DNA from: Dastarcus helophoroides
Taxonomy: Eukaryota; Arthropoda; Insecta; Coleoptera; Bothrideridae
NCBI GenBank assembly: GCA_028583605.1
Contig: CM053326.1
Location: forward strand, 5,774,587-5,838,586
Length of the DNA stretch: 64,000 nucleotides
Direction: 5' to 3'
Below the pieces are notes generated by a model. It was given only the letters and a program-made list of their open reading frames with translations, was not told the origin of the DNA and ran no database searches. Each line of letters opens with the position of its first letter. The stretch's first letter is position 1. Shown in pieces: positions 11,213-21,631 of this stretch. The position numbers and the translations under genes were made by a program.

Positions 11213-12680
11213 TTAATTCAATTTTAATATTAAAATGTTCACTGTCATTCCAAAATTCAGTGTAAGTATTTTTTTCTCTGAAACTTTATCTTAAAACATA
11301 ACTCTTTTTATAAGTTTGCAGTTACTGTACTGCCTCTTTCTCTGGTTATTGAATTTCATTTAAATTTTTGCAGAATCTTTCTAAAACCTGAAATCGGTTA
11401 AAATCAAAATGTTCCTAAATGACGGTGTTAAATTTGGCCGAGGCATCAGCCGACGTTAATAAACACCGAAATCCGGGAATGTGATTTTACTAAGAAGTAC
11501 AAACACTATTTTTCTTGAAAATAGCATTTGTACCTGTTAAGGAATTTTTATAAATATATGACATTTTTCATTATCATTTTAAATTTTATGAAATGATTTC
11601 CTTGACAAATACTATTTATTTATTGTTATCCAAAACGGGCAAGTTACTTACTTTGTTGGCCTACGATGGAAAAAACTTTCTCGGACTGTTTTGTGATGAT
11701 TACTGAGCTGAAATAACATATTTTGCGCCTTGAAATTGTCCCGAAAAAATAGGCATTGGCGACCGATTTCAAAAAAATATTTATTTTAGAAATTTCGAGT
11801 TTACCGTTATAAAATGTTAAAACTTTTCTCAAAGTTTATATTAAAAAATATATATATATAAAATAAATTTTAACAGAAAAATAGAGATTCCGAATTTACA
11901 ATAAAAATTTTCATTTTTTTTCCTAAATTCAGAACGCTGTGGTGGCCTAGACAAGAATTTAAGGCCCCGAGAAATAAAGGACAGTTTTACAACGGCCACA
12001 TATTTGTGCATTAATTAATAATAAATAGGTCAAGAGTAAAATGAAATCTGAATGACTTGCAAAAATGAATAATGTTTATATTTATTAATTTGTAACACAG
12101 TTTCAAATTAACGAATAAGACATTATTTTGCCTCGACCTTATCTCTAGAGTTCATTCTCATAAAAAAACGAAAATAACTTATAGAGTGAACGAAAACTTT
12201 AAGAACAACAAATTCTGTTTTATTTGGGTAGTATTTGGTTAAATGATTCATTGAATGTAATTACAAGAGCTGTAATAGTATATCACACACCTATATAAGA
12301 GAAGAGCTAAAAGAGAACGTTTTTATAAAGCCACCACACACTACTCTTCAGACCCAACCATTTACCAGATATTCTTCCATACCATACAGTTTCAAACTTT
12401 TAAAACGTTATTCTAATTAAGGAAAAATCAAATGGATTTTCAATATTGTTGGCATGTATGATTAAAATGTATTATTCGTTAAAATAAAATACTTCCACCT
12501 TCTCTATATCACAGCAACTAGGGTATATTTTTTTACATTAATCAAATAAGTAAAAAATGTATTGAAATAAAGAAGCATTAATAAACAATTGTTTACTTAC
12601 CTCAACATTTTTCCAAAATTGGTTCTATAGGATAATAGGATTTTAATATTACTTAAAAAAAATTAAATAAACTGATTAAA
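11213..12680. other. AT-rich intergenic DNA
   Basis: I see only low-complexity A/T-rich sequence with scattered short direct repeats of AAATTT type. There are no recognisable termini or coding homology. Confidence 0.5.
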
Positions 12681-12681
12681 A

Positions 12682-12790
12682 TACAAATTTTGGCCCCCGA
12701 AACCAAGAAATATTCCTGGATTTCTTGGTTTCAGGAGGCAAGATTTGTATTTCAATTTTTGAAGATAACCAAGGACCAGTCCGTTCCACC
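12682..12790 (+). repeat. Penelope-like 3' end, short inverted pair
   Basis: A palindrome with arms near 12682-12711 and 12720-12750 (ACAAATTTTGGCCCCCGAAACC and its near complement) is followed by CAATTTTTGAAGATAACC and AAGGACCAGTCCGTTCCACC. The same terminal block occurs near 14.9, 17.25, 28.45 and 31.98 kb, where it is attached to a Penelope-like element. This copy is two terminal fragments joined tail to tail. Confidence 0.65.
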
Positions 12791-13563
12791 AAATAAACTG
12801 GTTAAAACAAAGTGGAAATCGCCGAAATAAAATTTTTTACCGGTCACGTATAAAAATATATTAGCTGCAACAATTTAGGTACCATTTAAAAATAATTATA
12901 ATATAATATAATTATAAATAATAATCAATACGTTTACATTAGTTATTCGGTAGCTTTTTAGGATCCTTCGTATTCTTCAAGAACATATGTATATGCAGCT
13001 CATCTCGCAGATATACATATGTTTTTTAAAGGTAAATGGTAATTAAATTGCAGAGAACCATTAATCCGATCAATAACTTACAATACTGCAGGAAACGACC
13101 TGAGGTTGCGAACGATACAAATATATCGTAGATTTTTCCGATCGGAACGATAACAAACACGAAGAAAGAGAATAATGCAAATATGATTGATGCATCCGAG
13201 CGAAGGAAATGTAAAAATTCGAATAGGCAATCTGAAGTGGTCTTAAGTATCCATATTTGGCACGTATATGTATGAGTTATGGTGAGGTCGCCACGTCTCG
13301 ACTATATTTTATTTGTTATCGGATTCTAGTTCGTGACGGTTTTCCTAAATGTCTGTTTGTGGTTTTCATCGAATTACACATATACACTTTATATATATTT
13401 TCATCTGGCAGTCATTTTTTTGTAAGCATATAATTTGTCGTTTTTTTTTTTCACCTATCACTTCATTAATTTTGGTGGTTTAAATCCTTGCTGTGCAGTA
13501 TTTTAAAGAAATCAATGGCAACAGTAAACAATATCTATTCTATCATAAAATATTAATTCAATA
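12791..13563. other. Intergenic DNA with a small hairpin
   Basis: Nothing coding is seen. A hairpin-like inverted pair (ACATATGTATAT near 12983 and ATATACATATGT near 13010) and an AT palindrome at about 12890-12920 are the only structures noted. Confidence 0.4.
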
Positions 13564-13986
13564 TCGGGTGTTCCATTGAAAATGTCATGAAGTTAGCTTG
13601 ATTTTTTGGTAGAAGAAGCGAAAACAGGATGTCATTATTGTTTTGGTTGATCTATCAAGGGTCACTTTGACATCTAATTTACGCTAAAAGAATAGAATTC
13701 TCTAATAGGTCAAAAAAAAATCTTTTGCAAAGGTATTTTCTTTGACGAGATATAATTTGAATTAATGAGATACTCAAATTCATAAAATAGTGAATCGCTT
13801 TAGGGTCGTCGAGAGATATTATTCAAAATTAATGGGACCTTCCATCAGTAAGTTTATTATGAGAGTAGTTCAAATGTATTGATATCTTGCAGCTCTCAAT
13901 CACTAATAATCTATTTTAAATATACGTTAAAAATGTAAGACAGTTTCACAACCAACTTAATGAATTTTTCTATTGAACACCCGATA
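13562..13986. mobile_element. Tc1/mariner-type MITE with TA duplication
   Basis: The element proper is 13564-13984 (421 bp). Its ends are TCGGGTGTTCCATTGAAAAT and, read inward from the right, TCGGGTGTTCAATAGAAAAA. The similarity continues through TCATGAAGTT/TCATTAAGTT, so the inverted repeats are about 30 bp. TA flanks both ends (13562-13563 and 13985-13986). There is no transposase. Superfamily assignment rests on the TA duplication only. Confidence 0.75.
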
Positions 13987-14404
13987 TATGAGTTAGTTAT
14001 CTGACACAAATGAGATATCTTCTTCAACAGTTAGAGTTTACAAGCTAAACAAGTTCATCAGAATCCGAAAAGAATATACAGTTTTTTAACATTTGAGCAA
14101 AGGGCCTAAGGTGTCTTTCGGTCACAATCGTAGAAATTCAGTGAAGCTTTGAAATTTTAGGAATGCTTATCAAGTATGCATTCAAACAAACTACAAAGCT
14201 GGCGGACGTCTTTTAAGCCGACAGAGCTCCAGCTTCCAGATTTACTCAGACCGAAACATCAAACTTTCCGCCATTAACCGATGGCAAACAATTACCAACT
14301 TGACCTATGTAATCCCCTCTGCGGAGATCTAAAAACCCGAATTTAACGGAACACTTTATAATAAAATACGACCATAATATTGAGTTCATGCTTTTGAGTT
14401 TTGA

Positions 14405-14942
14405 CAGTTTAATTGAGATTGAAATTAGAGCATATAATTCATTTTTGTTGTCATATTTTAGACTAGTACTCCCAAATTTTGTGTAACATTTCTGCATCCC
14501 AGTTTGGAAATATTTAAATTTAATAAACGATAATTTAAATCTTTTTAAACTGTGTCACAGAAATGTTAAATAAAATTAATAAATATAATATTTCAACAAC
14601 CAGCAAGAGTCTACCATAAAGAACAGTACTTCCAAAACTGAACATGATTAGAGAAATCTTTTATCACATAGCTCGCATGAAGGTATTTTTGTAAAAATTT
14701 GATATACAAATTTTGACACCACAACAGTTGCTCTAAACCATTTCAATAGCCAAGTTATCACCTTCAGAGATAGTATCCCTGTGACAAAGAATTTTTCAAA
14801 ACATGTTCAATTTTGGAAGTACTGGTCCAAAATATGACAACGAAAATGAATTACATGCTTTAATTTCAAATTTAATTTAAATGTTTGTATATCAACTTTT
14901 GAAGGTAACCAAGGACCGGTCCGCTCCATCTAATTGTTACAA
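14405..14942. repeat. Inverted-repeat cluster ending in a Penelope-like terminus
   Basis: A block at about 14427-14480 (CATTTTTGTTGTCATATTTT then AGTACTCCCAAATTTTG) recurs inverted at about 14801-14860. A third copy of the AGTACTTCCAAAACTGAACATG part lies at 14627-14648 and pairs with 14801-14822 (21 of 22). Within the array sits a degraded hammerhead-like core (14731-14771, minus strand). It closes with the Penelope terminal block GAAGGTAACCAAGGACCGGT near 14900-14942. It appears to be a rearranged Penelope-like remnant plus flanking DNA. Confidence 0.5.
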
Positions 14943-15680
14943 CTTTTTAGGAAATATTGCCGTTAATATCGAAATTTCGAATTTTGTATCAAATATCTAA
15001 GAATAGGCTCGAAAATGAATATTTTCTTTTATTTCATTTCATTAGAGACTTAAAATTTATATTTTTTGCCAAAAATTGTAATTTTTTTTTAAATCTAGAA
15101 GTTAGTCTTTAAATTTCGACTTGTCTTGTAATCACGAGAAGATTTTTTTCAGGACGTTATGGATTTTTTAAGAAACTTTGACCTTCTTTATAATATACAC
15201 AGTTTATTTGCACTTTCCATTTTTAATTTCAGCTTTAAGCCGTGAACATTATTTATCTGTATCTTATAAGCTACCTTATTCAGCTAACCTATTTAGTTCA
15301 TTTTCTACCATCTTTTTGTCGCCAGTTACCTTTTTTGTATTGCAGTATCAAGTTGCAACCAGAGGTTGACAAACTAAAATCTAACAGCTAACGCAATGTT
15401 AGAAAAAGATGACCATTCATTAATAAAAGTGTAACTGAAGATCCAGGAACAGCAACGGGTGACAAAAAATTTACATGCAAAATGAAAATTTCGACTCTAT
15501 TTGAATTTTTAGTTCTTTCACAATTTTAGGAATTCGATGGTGAAAGATGCTATTTTTAATGAATGTCCTATATTAGCCTTCTAGTGAATATCAAGCAGTA
15601 GCATTTACCATATAGTTGGAAATATTTTTATGAATGAGTTAGAAAAAATAGAAATACAAATAAAAGAAAACAATCGTTTT
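14943..15680. other. Intergenic DNA, nothing recognised
   Basis: The sequence is AT-rich. A 63-codon plus frame (15178-15369) is hydrophobic at its start but resembles nothing I know and has no supporting context. Confidence 0.4.
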
Positions 15681-15781
15681 ATGCAAGAAGAATGCAACCT
15701 AGACTACAAATTCATGCAGCCCTCCAGGCGTGTATAGGAGGGCTGCATGAATTTGTAGTCTAGGTTGCATTCTTCTTGCAT
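15681..15781. repeat. Perfect 45-bp inverted repeat with 11-nt loop
   Basis: Arms 15681-15725 and 15737-15781 are exact reverse complements, separated by AGGCGTGTATA. The left arm begins ATGCAAGAAGAATGCAACCT. The right arm continues smoothly into downstream sequence, so the left arm may be a fold-back copy of the right. No target duplication or transposon end is visible at its edges. Confidence 0.95.
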
Positions 15782-16502
15782 ACGACATTGTTGGCGATGG
15801 CCATAGTTTCTCTATGGACCAATAGGTGATAGTACTAAGAGTCACTTGCTTGACGCCTGTGAATGTTTTAGTACTTACTTGTCGAAACATTTGTTAGCAT
15901 TCGAGTTGGATATACCAAACTGACGAGATCTAACACGATCGAAACCGGTATTTGGTTTCCAAACTTCGAATCTAATAAATGTTCAAACCTATTGGTCTGT
16001 GCATTATAGAGAAATGGTTTTATTATACGTTAAAATTCCATCAAAACAAAAACCATGAAAAATCAAACCTTCTTTATTTCCAGGTGGCCGTATAATTATC
16101 ATTGTTTTATCATCATTTTCCTAAACCCTAAACGGGTATTCTTTTTCCAAAAATGTACTTACTTTATTTGGTTTAAAATTTAACCGATTCACCTAATAGC
16201 TCAGGTCCTAGTCTTATATTTTTTATAATCCATTTAGTAGTTTCAGTTAGATCTTCTGTAATGTTGTAAAATGAAAAACCTCTCAGGAAAATATGTTATC
16301 TCCATTATCTAAAAATCTATTTCCCTCATTTTAAACTTAAACGTATCAACCTTTTTGTTTAAATCTAAACATGTACCCCTATTTAATATTGTATCACTAT
16401 TTTATGGAAACATTTTATTTTGGACTGAAAAGGAAAATAGATATTTTGTAGTAAATTGAGTGCTGTTTCATGTAGTGCACATACGTCATTAGCCAATAGG
16501 CG
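15782..16502. other. Intergenic DNA with possible retroelement UTR
   Basis: The sequence just after the hairpin, including GATCGAAACCGGTATTTGG near 15950, has the look of a retroelement untranslated tail, but I cannot assign it. The remainder to 16502 holds nothing recognised. Confidence 0.3.
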
Positions 16503-16734
16503 ATATTTATAAAAGTCAAGGATTTACTTTGAAGTAAAAAGCAAAAGTAAAAGGTAAGGATGAGAAGTAAAAGTTAGAAATAAGAGGTTTTACTTTAATT
16601 CGAATTTATTTTTTTTACCTTTTCTCTGCAAGCAAATTCTTTGAAAAATTTGAGTAAAAGGTAAAAACTTGCTAATTCAAATATGATACAGTTTTTAATA
16701 TTCAACCTCGAGGTTGACGAAGGAAGTCTCATCA

Positions 16735-16868
16735 ATAGGCCCCTCAATAGGGGGTGGGGTAAAGAAGGCACATGCCCTTAAGGCCCAGGCTTCATCGGAG
16801 TCTTTAGTACCCAAATAAAGGTCAGAATATTATAATTGCCCCAAGACTCTCGGCAGACTTAGCTATCA
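16735..16868. other. GC-richer 134-bp insertion within Harbinger copy A
   Basis: Copy B reads continuously through the site (about 19003-19030), whereas copy A has an extra block beginning ATAGGCCCCTCAATAGGGGG. Its G+C content is well above the surroundings. Short similar strings, CTCATCA and GCTATCA, lie at its two edges. I do not recognise its origin. Confidence 0.55.
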
Positions 16869-16869
16869 G

Positions 16870-17190
16870 ATATGGCATTATTCCTCATCCACTGTCTCCT
16901 AGTGTAACTGTGTTTCTTATCCTCTTGATAACTTCCCACAATAGCTAATTTCTCGATATACGAAAATCATAAAGTGATCCAGGCGATCTCGCATCATTAC
17001 TAGTTATAACATGCTTTGGATCGCATGTAACTTGGACATTCCAACTTGAAAACCTTTTTTATTTACATATTCATATACAAATTTGGTCAGCTTTTTAATA
17101 TAAACATGTGTACAGTTAGGATCTCCAACAGCTCTTGGTAAAGAAAATTTGACAAGACCTTTCTCTTTGGTCACCATTTTCTATTCTTGG
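16870..17190 (-). pseudogene. HARBI1-like nuclease fragment, copy A
   Basis: Minus-strand reading gives AVGDPNCTHVYIKKLTKFV, then YEYVNKKGFQVGMSKLHA and the remnant of the D-D-E nuclease core (DRLDHFMIFVY in place of the usual WPGS.HDSRI). It aligns block by block with the copy in element B at about 18700-19400. Stops and missing pieces make it a pseudogene. In Harbinger elements this protein is the transposase nuclease that works with a Myb-like DNA-binding partner. Confidence 0.6.
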
Positions 17191-17204
17191 AAAACGAATA
17201 TATT

Positions 17205-17283
17205 TTTTAATTTTTCTTGTTTCCAGGAGACAAGATTTGTATATCAATTTTTGAAGATAACCAAGGACCAGTCCGTTCCACAA
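17205..17283 (+). repeat. Penelope-like 3' terminal fragment inside Harbinger copy A
   Basis: The stretch TTTTCTTGTTTCCAGGAGAC, AAGATTTGTATATCAATTTT and GAAGATAACCAAGGACCAGT matches the terminal block of the Penelope-like copies at 12.7, 28.6 and 33.3 kb. It interrupts the nuclease remnant upstream of its AVGDPNC segment. Confidence 0.7.
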
Positions 17284-17725
17284 AAATGTTCTTGTACGTA
17301 AATTCACCACGTTAGTCATTGCAGATGCTCAATTACAACATAAACTTAGACTGACTGAAATTGACACAACTAATAAACAAACAAATAACTTGATATATTA
17401 AAAAATGTTAGCTTCCTTTCCTAGTAGATGCACTTTTGGTAAAGCAAATCCTATGATTTTTAAAGTAACAGTTCTTTTTATAAATACGAAAAAAGTAAAA
17501 CCTTTTACTTTAAAGCAAAACTTTTAACGGCGAAGCAAAACCTTTTGCTTTATTTTTTTATGGATAATATCTGAAGTATTTCCTTTATTTTTGCGAAGTA
17601 AAAGCTAGCACTTCTTTTGTTAAATATGGACCAATATTTATAAAAATAAAGTATTTACTTTAAAGTAAAAATCAAAAGCAATAGGTGAGGATGGGAAGTA
17701 AAAGGTTTTTCCCTAATTAATATTT

Positions 17726-17772
17726 ATAGTCTTTACCTTTTTCTTTGCAAGCAAGGAAAAGGTAAAGACTAT
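17726..17772. repeat. 16-bp snap-back inverted repeat in Harbinger copy B
   Basis: ATAGTCTTTACCTTTT at 17726-17741 is exactly complementary to 17757-17772. Copy A at the matching place (about 16610-16640) reads straight from the first GCAAGCAA into the following sequence. Copy B has an extra segment of about 27 nt between two GCAAGCAA motifs, and that segment contains the inverted copy. Confidence 0.85.
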
Positions 17773-18036
17773 TGCAAGCAAATCCTTTAAAAAATTAAAG
17801 TATAAGGTAGAGATGAGTTGTAATTTTAAATACGACACAGATTCAAACTTGCAAGGTGCTTTGCCTACATTTAAATTTGAGGTTAGAATTGTGCAATAAT
17901 TTTATGTGATCATTCTAAGACAAAAAATGTGAGATGCAGAAGGTGAAGATGATATTACTGGAGATGTCTTTCATGAGATGACGTCTATTGCTGAAAACGT
18001 CCACGCATATCCAGAAGTATAAGAGAATAATCACAA

Positions 18037-18276
18037 GTGCCAGCAATGAAAAATAAAAAAACTTGGGCTTTAACTAAAAAAATCGAAGAATATAGAACGT
18101 TCTTTGGAAAACAATTAGATCATAAGACTTTTATGAAGAAAGTTAATAATATGATACCTCGATTAAAAAGTAAGAAAGATAAGAATAAAACGAGAAATAG
18201 ACCTATTCGTCTTCCATCTTGGGAGAAAATAAGGTTGGAAGCCCTAAATGGTGATATTAATCCTCTATTAATTTAG
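18037..18276 (+). CDS. Harbinger accessory (Myb-like/DNA-binding) protein, partial
   Basis: The 79-residue product begins MPAMKNKKTWALTKKIEEYR and ends RLPSWEKIRLEALNGDINPL. It is strongly basic (KSKKDKNKTRN) and resembles the small second protein of animal Harbinger elements, which binds the transposon ends and carries the nuclease into the nucleus. The frame continues upstream without a better start, so the true N-terminus may lie in an upstream exon or be lost. It faces the nuclease remnant on the opposite strand, the normal Harbinger layout. Family assignment is by context and general character rather than a diagnostic motif. Confidence 0.5.
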   Translation: MPAMKNKKTWALTKKIEEYRTFFGKQLDHKTFMKKVNNMIPRLKSKKDKNKTRNRPIRLPSWEKIRLEALNGDINPLLI

Positions 18277-18697
18277 AATCTTGGTGGGCAATAATGATAT
18301 TTCTTTTCACATTATTATATTATTTTGTGTGCTAGGTGCTGTTACAATGTCACCACTGCCACCTACAAATAAGACTAAGCCAAACAAATACATGATTGAG
18401 CCACTATCCCAAAAAGTTACGACAGTCAGATGAGACAAAACATTTGATAACTACTCAGCTTTAGCGCGTGGTTTTATTAGAGTAACTAAAAACAGCTCTT
18501 CGTCAGCAGCAATATTTTGCGGCCAAACTCAAGACGTTGACAGACGAACAATCTATCGGGTATTCAATTAACATTGTTGACGATAAATCATATTGTAATC
18601 TTTGAGAATTAAATCATATTCCTATGTTGTGAATGATTTTTACTTTCGAAAAATTACAATCACTTGACTAGATCAAAACTAAATATTTTTATTAAAA

Positions 18698-19430
18698 ATG
18701 AGATGGGCCAATTCTTCACGCCGTCTTTTTCCTTGTGTGCGCAAAACCCCTTCGCCTACTTCTTCTAAATTATGTGGCACATTCTGCAATTCCTCATCTT
18801 CATTTTCAAAATGTGCGTCTCCTAGATACTTGGCAATATTATGTAACACAGCACATGCTATTATGACTTTTAGAATACTAGTTTCCTTTATTCTGCACCC
18901 ATATTTGAGAATAGGATATGCCCGTTCTAGTTGCCCAAATGTATGTTCAGTTACAACTAGCTCAGATGTAAACAGACTATTAAAAGATATTTGATATTCC
19001 TCCTCGAGGTTGATTTAGGGAGTCATTAGAAATGGCATTATTCCGTACCCACTGTCTCCCAAGAGAACCCAAGAGAAATTTATTGTCTTTTTCATGACTT
19101 TACACAATTGTTTTCATATACGAGAATCATGAACTGACCCAGGCCATCTTTCATATATACTAGTTATAACACAGTCTGGGTGTCATGTAACCTGGACATT
19201 CAAATTAGTAAAACCTCTTCTGTTTACATGTTCGTCTCCAAATTGGACTGTCTGTTCAATACGAACAGGGTACAGACAACAACCCCTATAGCTGTTGGGG
19301 AACGAAATTTACATAACCATTTCTCTTTGGCCACTGTAATTTTATTTTCTGTTCTTGGAAACCAAATTCATTGAGAAGCCTTTTCTACAACTTTTCCAAT
19401 ACTTCGTTAAATATTAGGGTTGGGCGCATC
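18698..19430 (-). pseudogene. HARBI1-like transposase nuclease, copy B
   Basis: Reading the minus strand with frameshifts gives, N- to C-terminal, a degraded IGVV(D) segment, DEHVNRRGFTNLNVQVT, ERWPGSVHDSRI, WVLLGDSGYGIMPFL, LVVTEHTFGQLERAYPILK and ILKVIIACAVLHNIAKYLGD. These are the hallmark blocks of the DDE_Tnp_4 nuclease of PIF/Harbinger. The first catalytic Asp appears lost (VVVCTLF where VVDGTH is usual), and stops occur throughout, so it is inactive. The plus-strand frame at 18698-18994 is its shadow. Confidence 0.75.
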
Positions 19431-19640
19431 CCAGTTCTTCAGCAATTTCACTTTGAAATCCAGTGTTTGCACAGTAACGCAAGAAGATTTTTATTTTATG
19501 CATGTTGAAAAGAATTGCTCCACTTTCTTTTATTTTGAAGCAAAACTTTCAACGGTAAAGCAAAACCTTTTGCTATGCATAACAATTGAAGTATTTCCTT
19601 TGTTTTCGCCAAGTAACAGCTAATATTTCTTTTTATAAAT

Positions 19641-20531
19641 AAAGTCTATTGTCCGTAAAAAAGCCGAAGGAATGTTTTTGTATCAAAATATCTTATACAT
19701 AATTAACAGTTAACTACCGCTGTTCTGTGAAAAAATTAATCAAAATTAATCAGATAGGGTTGTCATTTAGGAAAATTATTATCTATCTATTTTGTTCAAT
19801 GTGATTCCTCTCTTACATTTAAAGTCACTAAAATGTAAATAGACATTTTAATGCTACTAAAATACATCAGCAAACTACGTCGTTAATGTGAAAAAATCTT
19901 TGTTAAGTGAAATACTTTTAGGTCTTCAGATACAGCGTACATAATATGAATAGTTGCTTATGGTAGTTGTATTACTTAATAATTCAATAGGAAAGTAGCC
20001 TGGCAGTTTCAATGTATCTTTCGACAAAATCTAATAAATGGCCTTCTTCTTAGTTAAGATTTTAAAAGTTTCGGAGTTCTCCCTAAAGAGAAACTTTAGG
20101 TAGCAAGAAGCTAAGCACCAAATCTGGAGAAAATAATAATTAACATTAACGTCGGCATTTCCCTTTAAGAGAAAGTTGGAAGATAATATGAGAAAAGAAT
20201 AATTTGTTATTTTTCTGTCCCACTTTGTTGCAGTCTAATTGACATTAAACATTGTCAAATAGGATGTCCTGCACTACTTTTTATTTTTGCAGATTTTAAA
20301 TATACAGAGCTGCCCCTAGTTTGAATTTAGCTTTCTATGAATATATTAAAAGTAGAGTAGTTGAAAAACCATATAACAGAAATTGGGATTAACCCCCGAT
20401 ATTGATATTGAAGTAAATACCCTTATGCTAATTTAAATGTTAAGATGCTTTGATGCGAAATTTACAATAAGCACCTTCCGATACTATTTAGGGTTGATGC
20501 TAAACTCTCAAAAGAAATGCCTTCTTCTAAG
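19641..20531. other. Intergenic DNA, nothing recognised
   Basis: I see no coding homology, no transposon ends and no RNA gene in this AT-rich stretch. Confidence 0.5.
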
Positions 20532-20605
20532 TTGGATATACTCAGTTACTGTCTTCTGTCTTAACTAAACAGTTAAGACAGAAGACAGTAGCTGAGTATA
20601 TCCAA
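20532..20605. repeat. 35-bp near-perfect inverted repeat with 4-nt loop
   Basis: Arms 20532-20566 and 20571-20605 pair at 34 of 35 positions around the loop AAAC. The left arm begins TTGGATATACTCAGTTACTG. Such a tight hairpin could form in DNA or in a transcript. There is no sign that it is a transposon end. Confidence 0.9.
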
Positions 20606-20614
20606 AATAAACAT

Positions 20615-20755
20615 TTGAGAAGAGTTTCGCCTCTTGTATGGTAGACATATTGAGTTGCCGTACTCTTCTGCTAAACAATCTTCTCCTTTGTACCAATTTT
20701 CAATTCAGAAGAGTTTCACCTCTGGTGTGGTGGACATACCCACCTTATTAGTTAT
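20615..20755. repeat. Pair of direct repeats of about 35 bp
   Basis: GAAGAGTTTCGCCTCTTGTATGG... near 20619 and GAAGAGTTTCACCTCTGGTGTGG... near 20708 are diverged direct copies, each followed by a GGACATA or AGACATA motif. A short frame (20634-20840) spans them but looks like chance. Confidence 0.5.
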
Positions 20756-21336
20756 TATGAGTCACTGTGCTGTTTTGAATCTGGTTCTTCATTTTTTCAA
20801 TTGTTATATATTTTTCTATTATTTTTTGCAATTTTCATAATTTATTTTATTTGTTTCTAAAGGAGCTTCCTACGATGATAGGAGAAACGTCGAACACCTT
20901 TGGTAGTTATTTGAGATGACCAAAGACTGGGAGAAGTATCTCTTGCACTGACTATGGCTGTGAAAGCCTTCATTATTATATGAAATTGCTTCTTTAAATA
21001 TAATTAAATTGGTTTTAGATCTACCTAAATTTGATCTCTTACAGTTGTTGCCTATCTTTAGGGATAAGCGAGATAAGCCACTACTTTTGTCAAAATTCCC
21101 TAAATACCTTCTTACATTCGATACACCTCAGTTATGCCCTCTTTAATTACTCAAACGTAAACACTCTTTGATATGTTCCACTCTTTAATCGTGTGAAAAT
21201 TTAAATTTTAGGTCAATATTTATAAATTAAAGTTCGAAATACTTAGAACCATTTTACTCAAAATCCGGAATTTTAATTTTTATTTTGTTTCCTAACCGTT
21301 TGACAGCTATCCGTCAAAATCCTTATTCATTCCAAA
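20756..21336. other. Intergenic DNA before the Helitron
   Basis: No coding homology or repeat structure was recognised. Confidence 0.45.
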
Positions 21337-21631
21337 CTAGCCGACTCGGCGAACTTCGTATCGCCTAACAGTCAATTTAATTTTTTTATTTTTTTGTAAT
21401 ACTTATTCTGCTATTCGGGACATTAGGTCAGCTAGTAGGATAAAAAAAGAAAAAAGAAAGTTAATGAGTCAAAAATTACATTAGGTCAAAAAATAAAAAT
21501 TATAAAATACTTCAAATTCTTTTAATAGTCACTAAAAATCACAATGAAAATTACAATTTCAGATTTCTTATAATAACACCTACTTATTATATTTCATGTT
21601 ATTTTTACTTATTCCAAATTAAGTTTCATTT

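Larger units (their letters stand above)
16503..17630 (-). mobile_element. PIF/Harbinger-like element, copy A (decayed)
   Basis: This copy lies head to tail with a second, longer copy. Left end sequence GATATTTATAAAAGTCAAGG and right end read inward CCATATTTAACAAAAGAAGT are weakly inverted. Both copies share subterminal runs such as TTTACTTTGAAGTAAA, TAAAAGGTAAGGATG and, near the other end, AAGCAAAACCTTTTGCT. The minus strand retains a HARBI1-type nuclease fragment (about 16870-17190). It is interrupted by a 134-bp block at 16735-16868 absent from copy B and by a Penelope terminal fragment at about 17205-17283. Exact ends and duplication are not resolved. Confidence 0.6.
17633..19640. mobile_element. 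PIF/Harbinger-like element, copy B
   Basis: About 2 kb, immediately adjacent to copy A in the same orientation. The left end AATATTTATAAAAATAAAGT and right end read inward ACTTTATTTATAAAAAGAAA form weak inverted repeats. Subterminal repeats are shared with copy A. It has the two genes expected of the superfamily in divergent layout: a small plus-strand DNA-binding-type frame (18037-18276) and a minus-strand HARBI1-like nuclease (about 18698-19430). Both are broken or short. Confidence 0.65.

Noticed and set aside
18698..18994. 98-codon plus-strand frame
   Set aside because: It is the antisense shadow of the HARBI1-like nuclease, which reads correctly on the minus strand.
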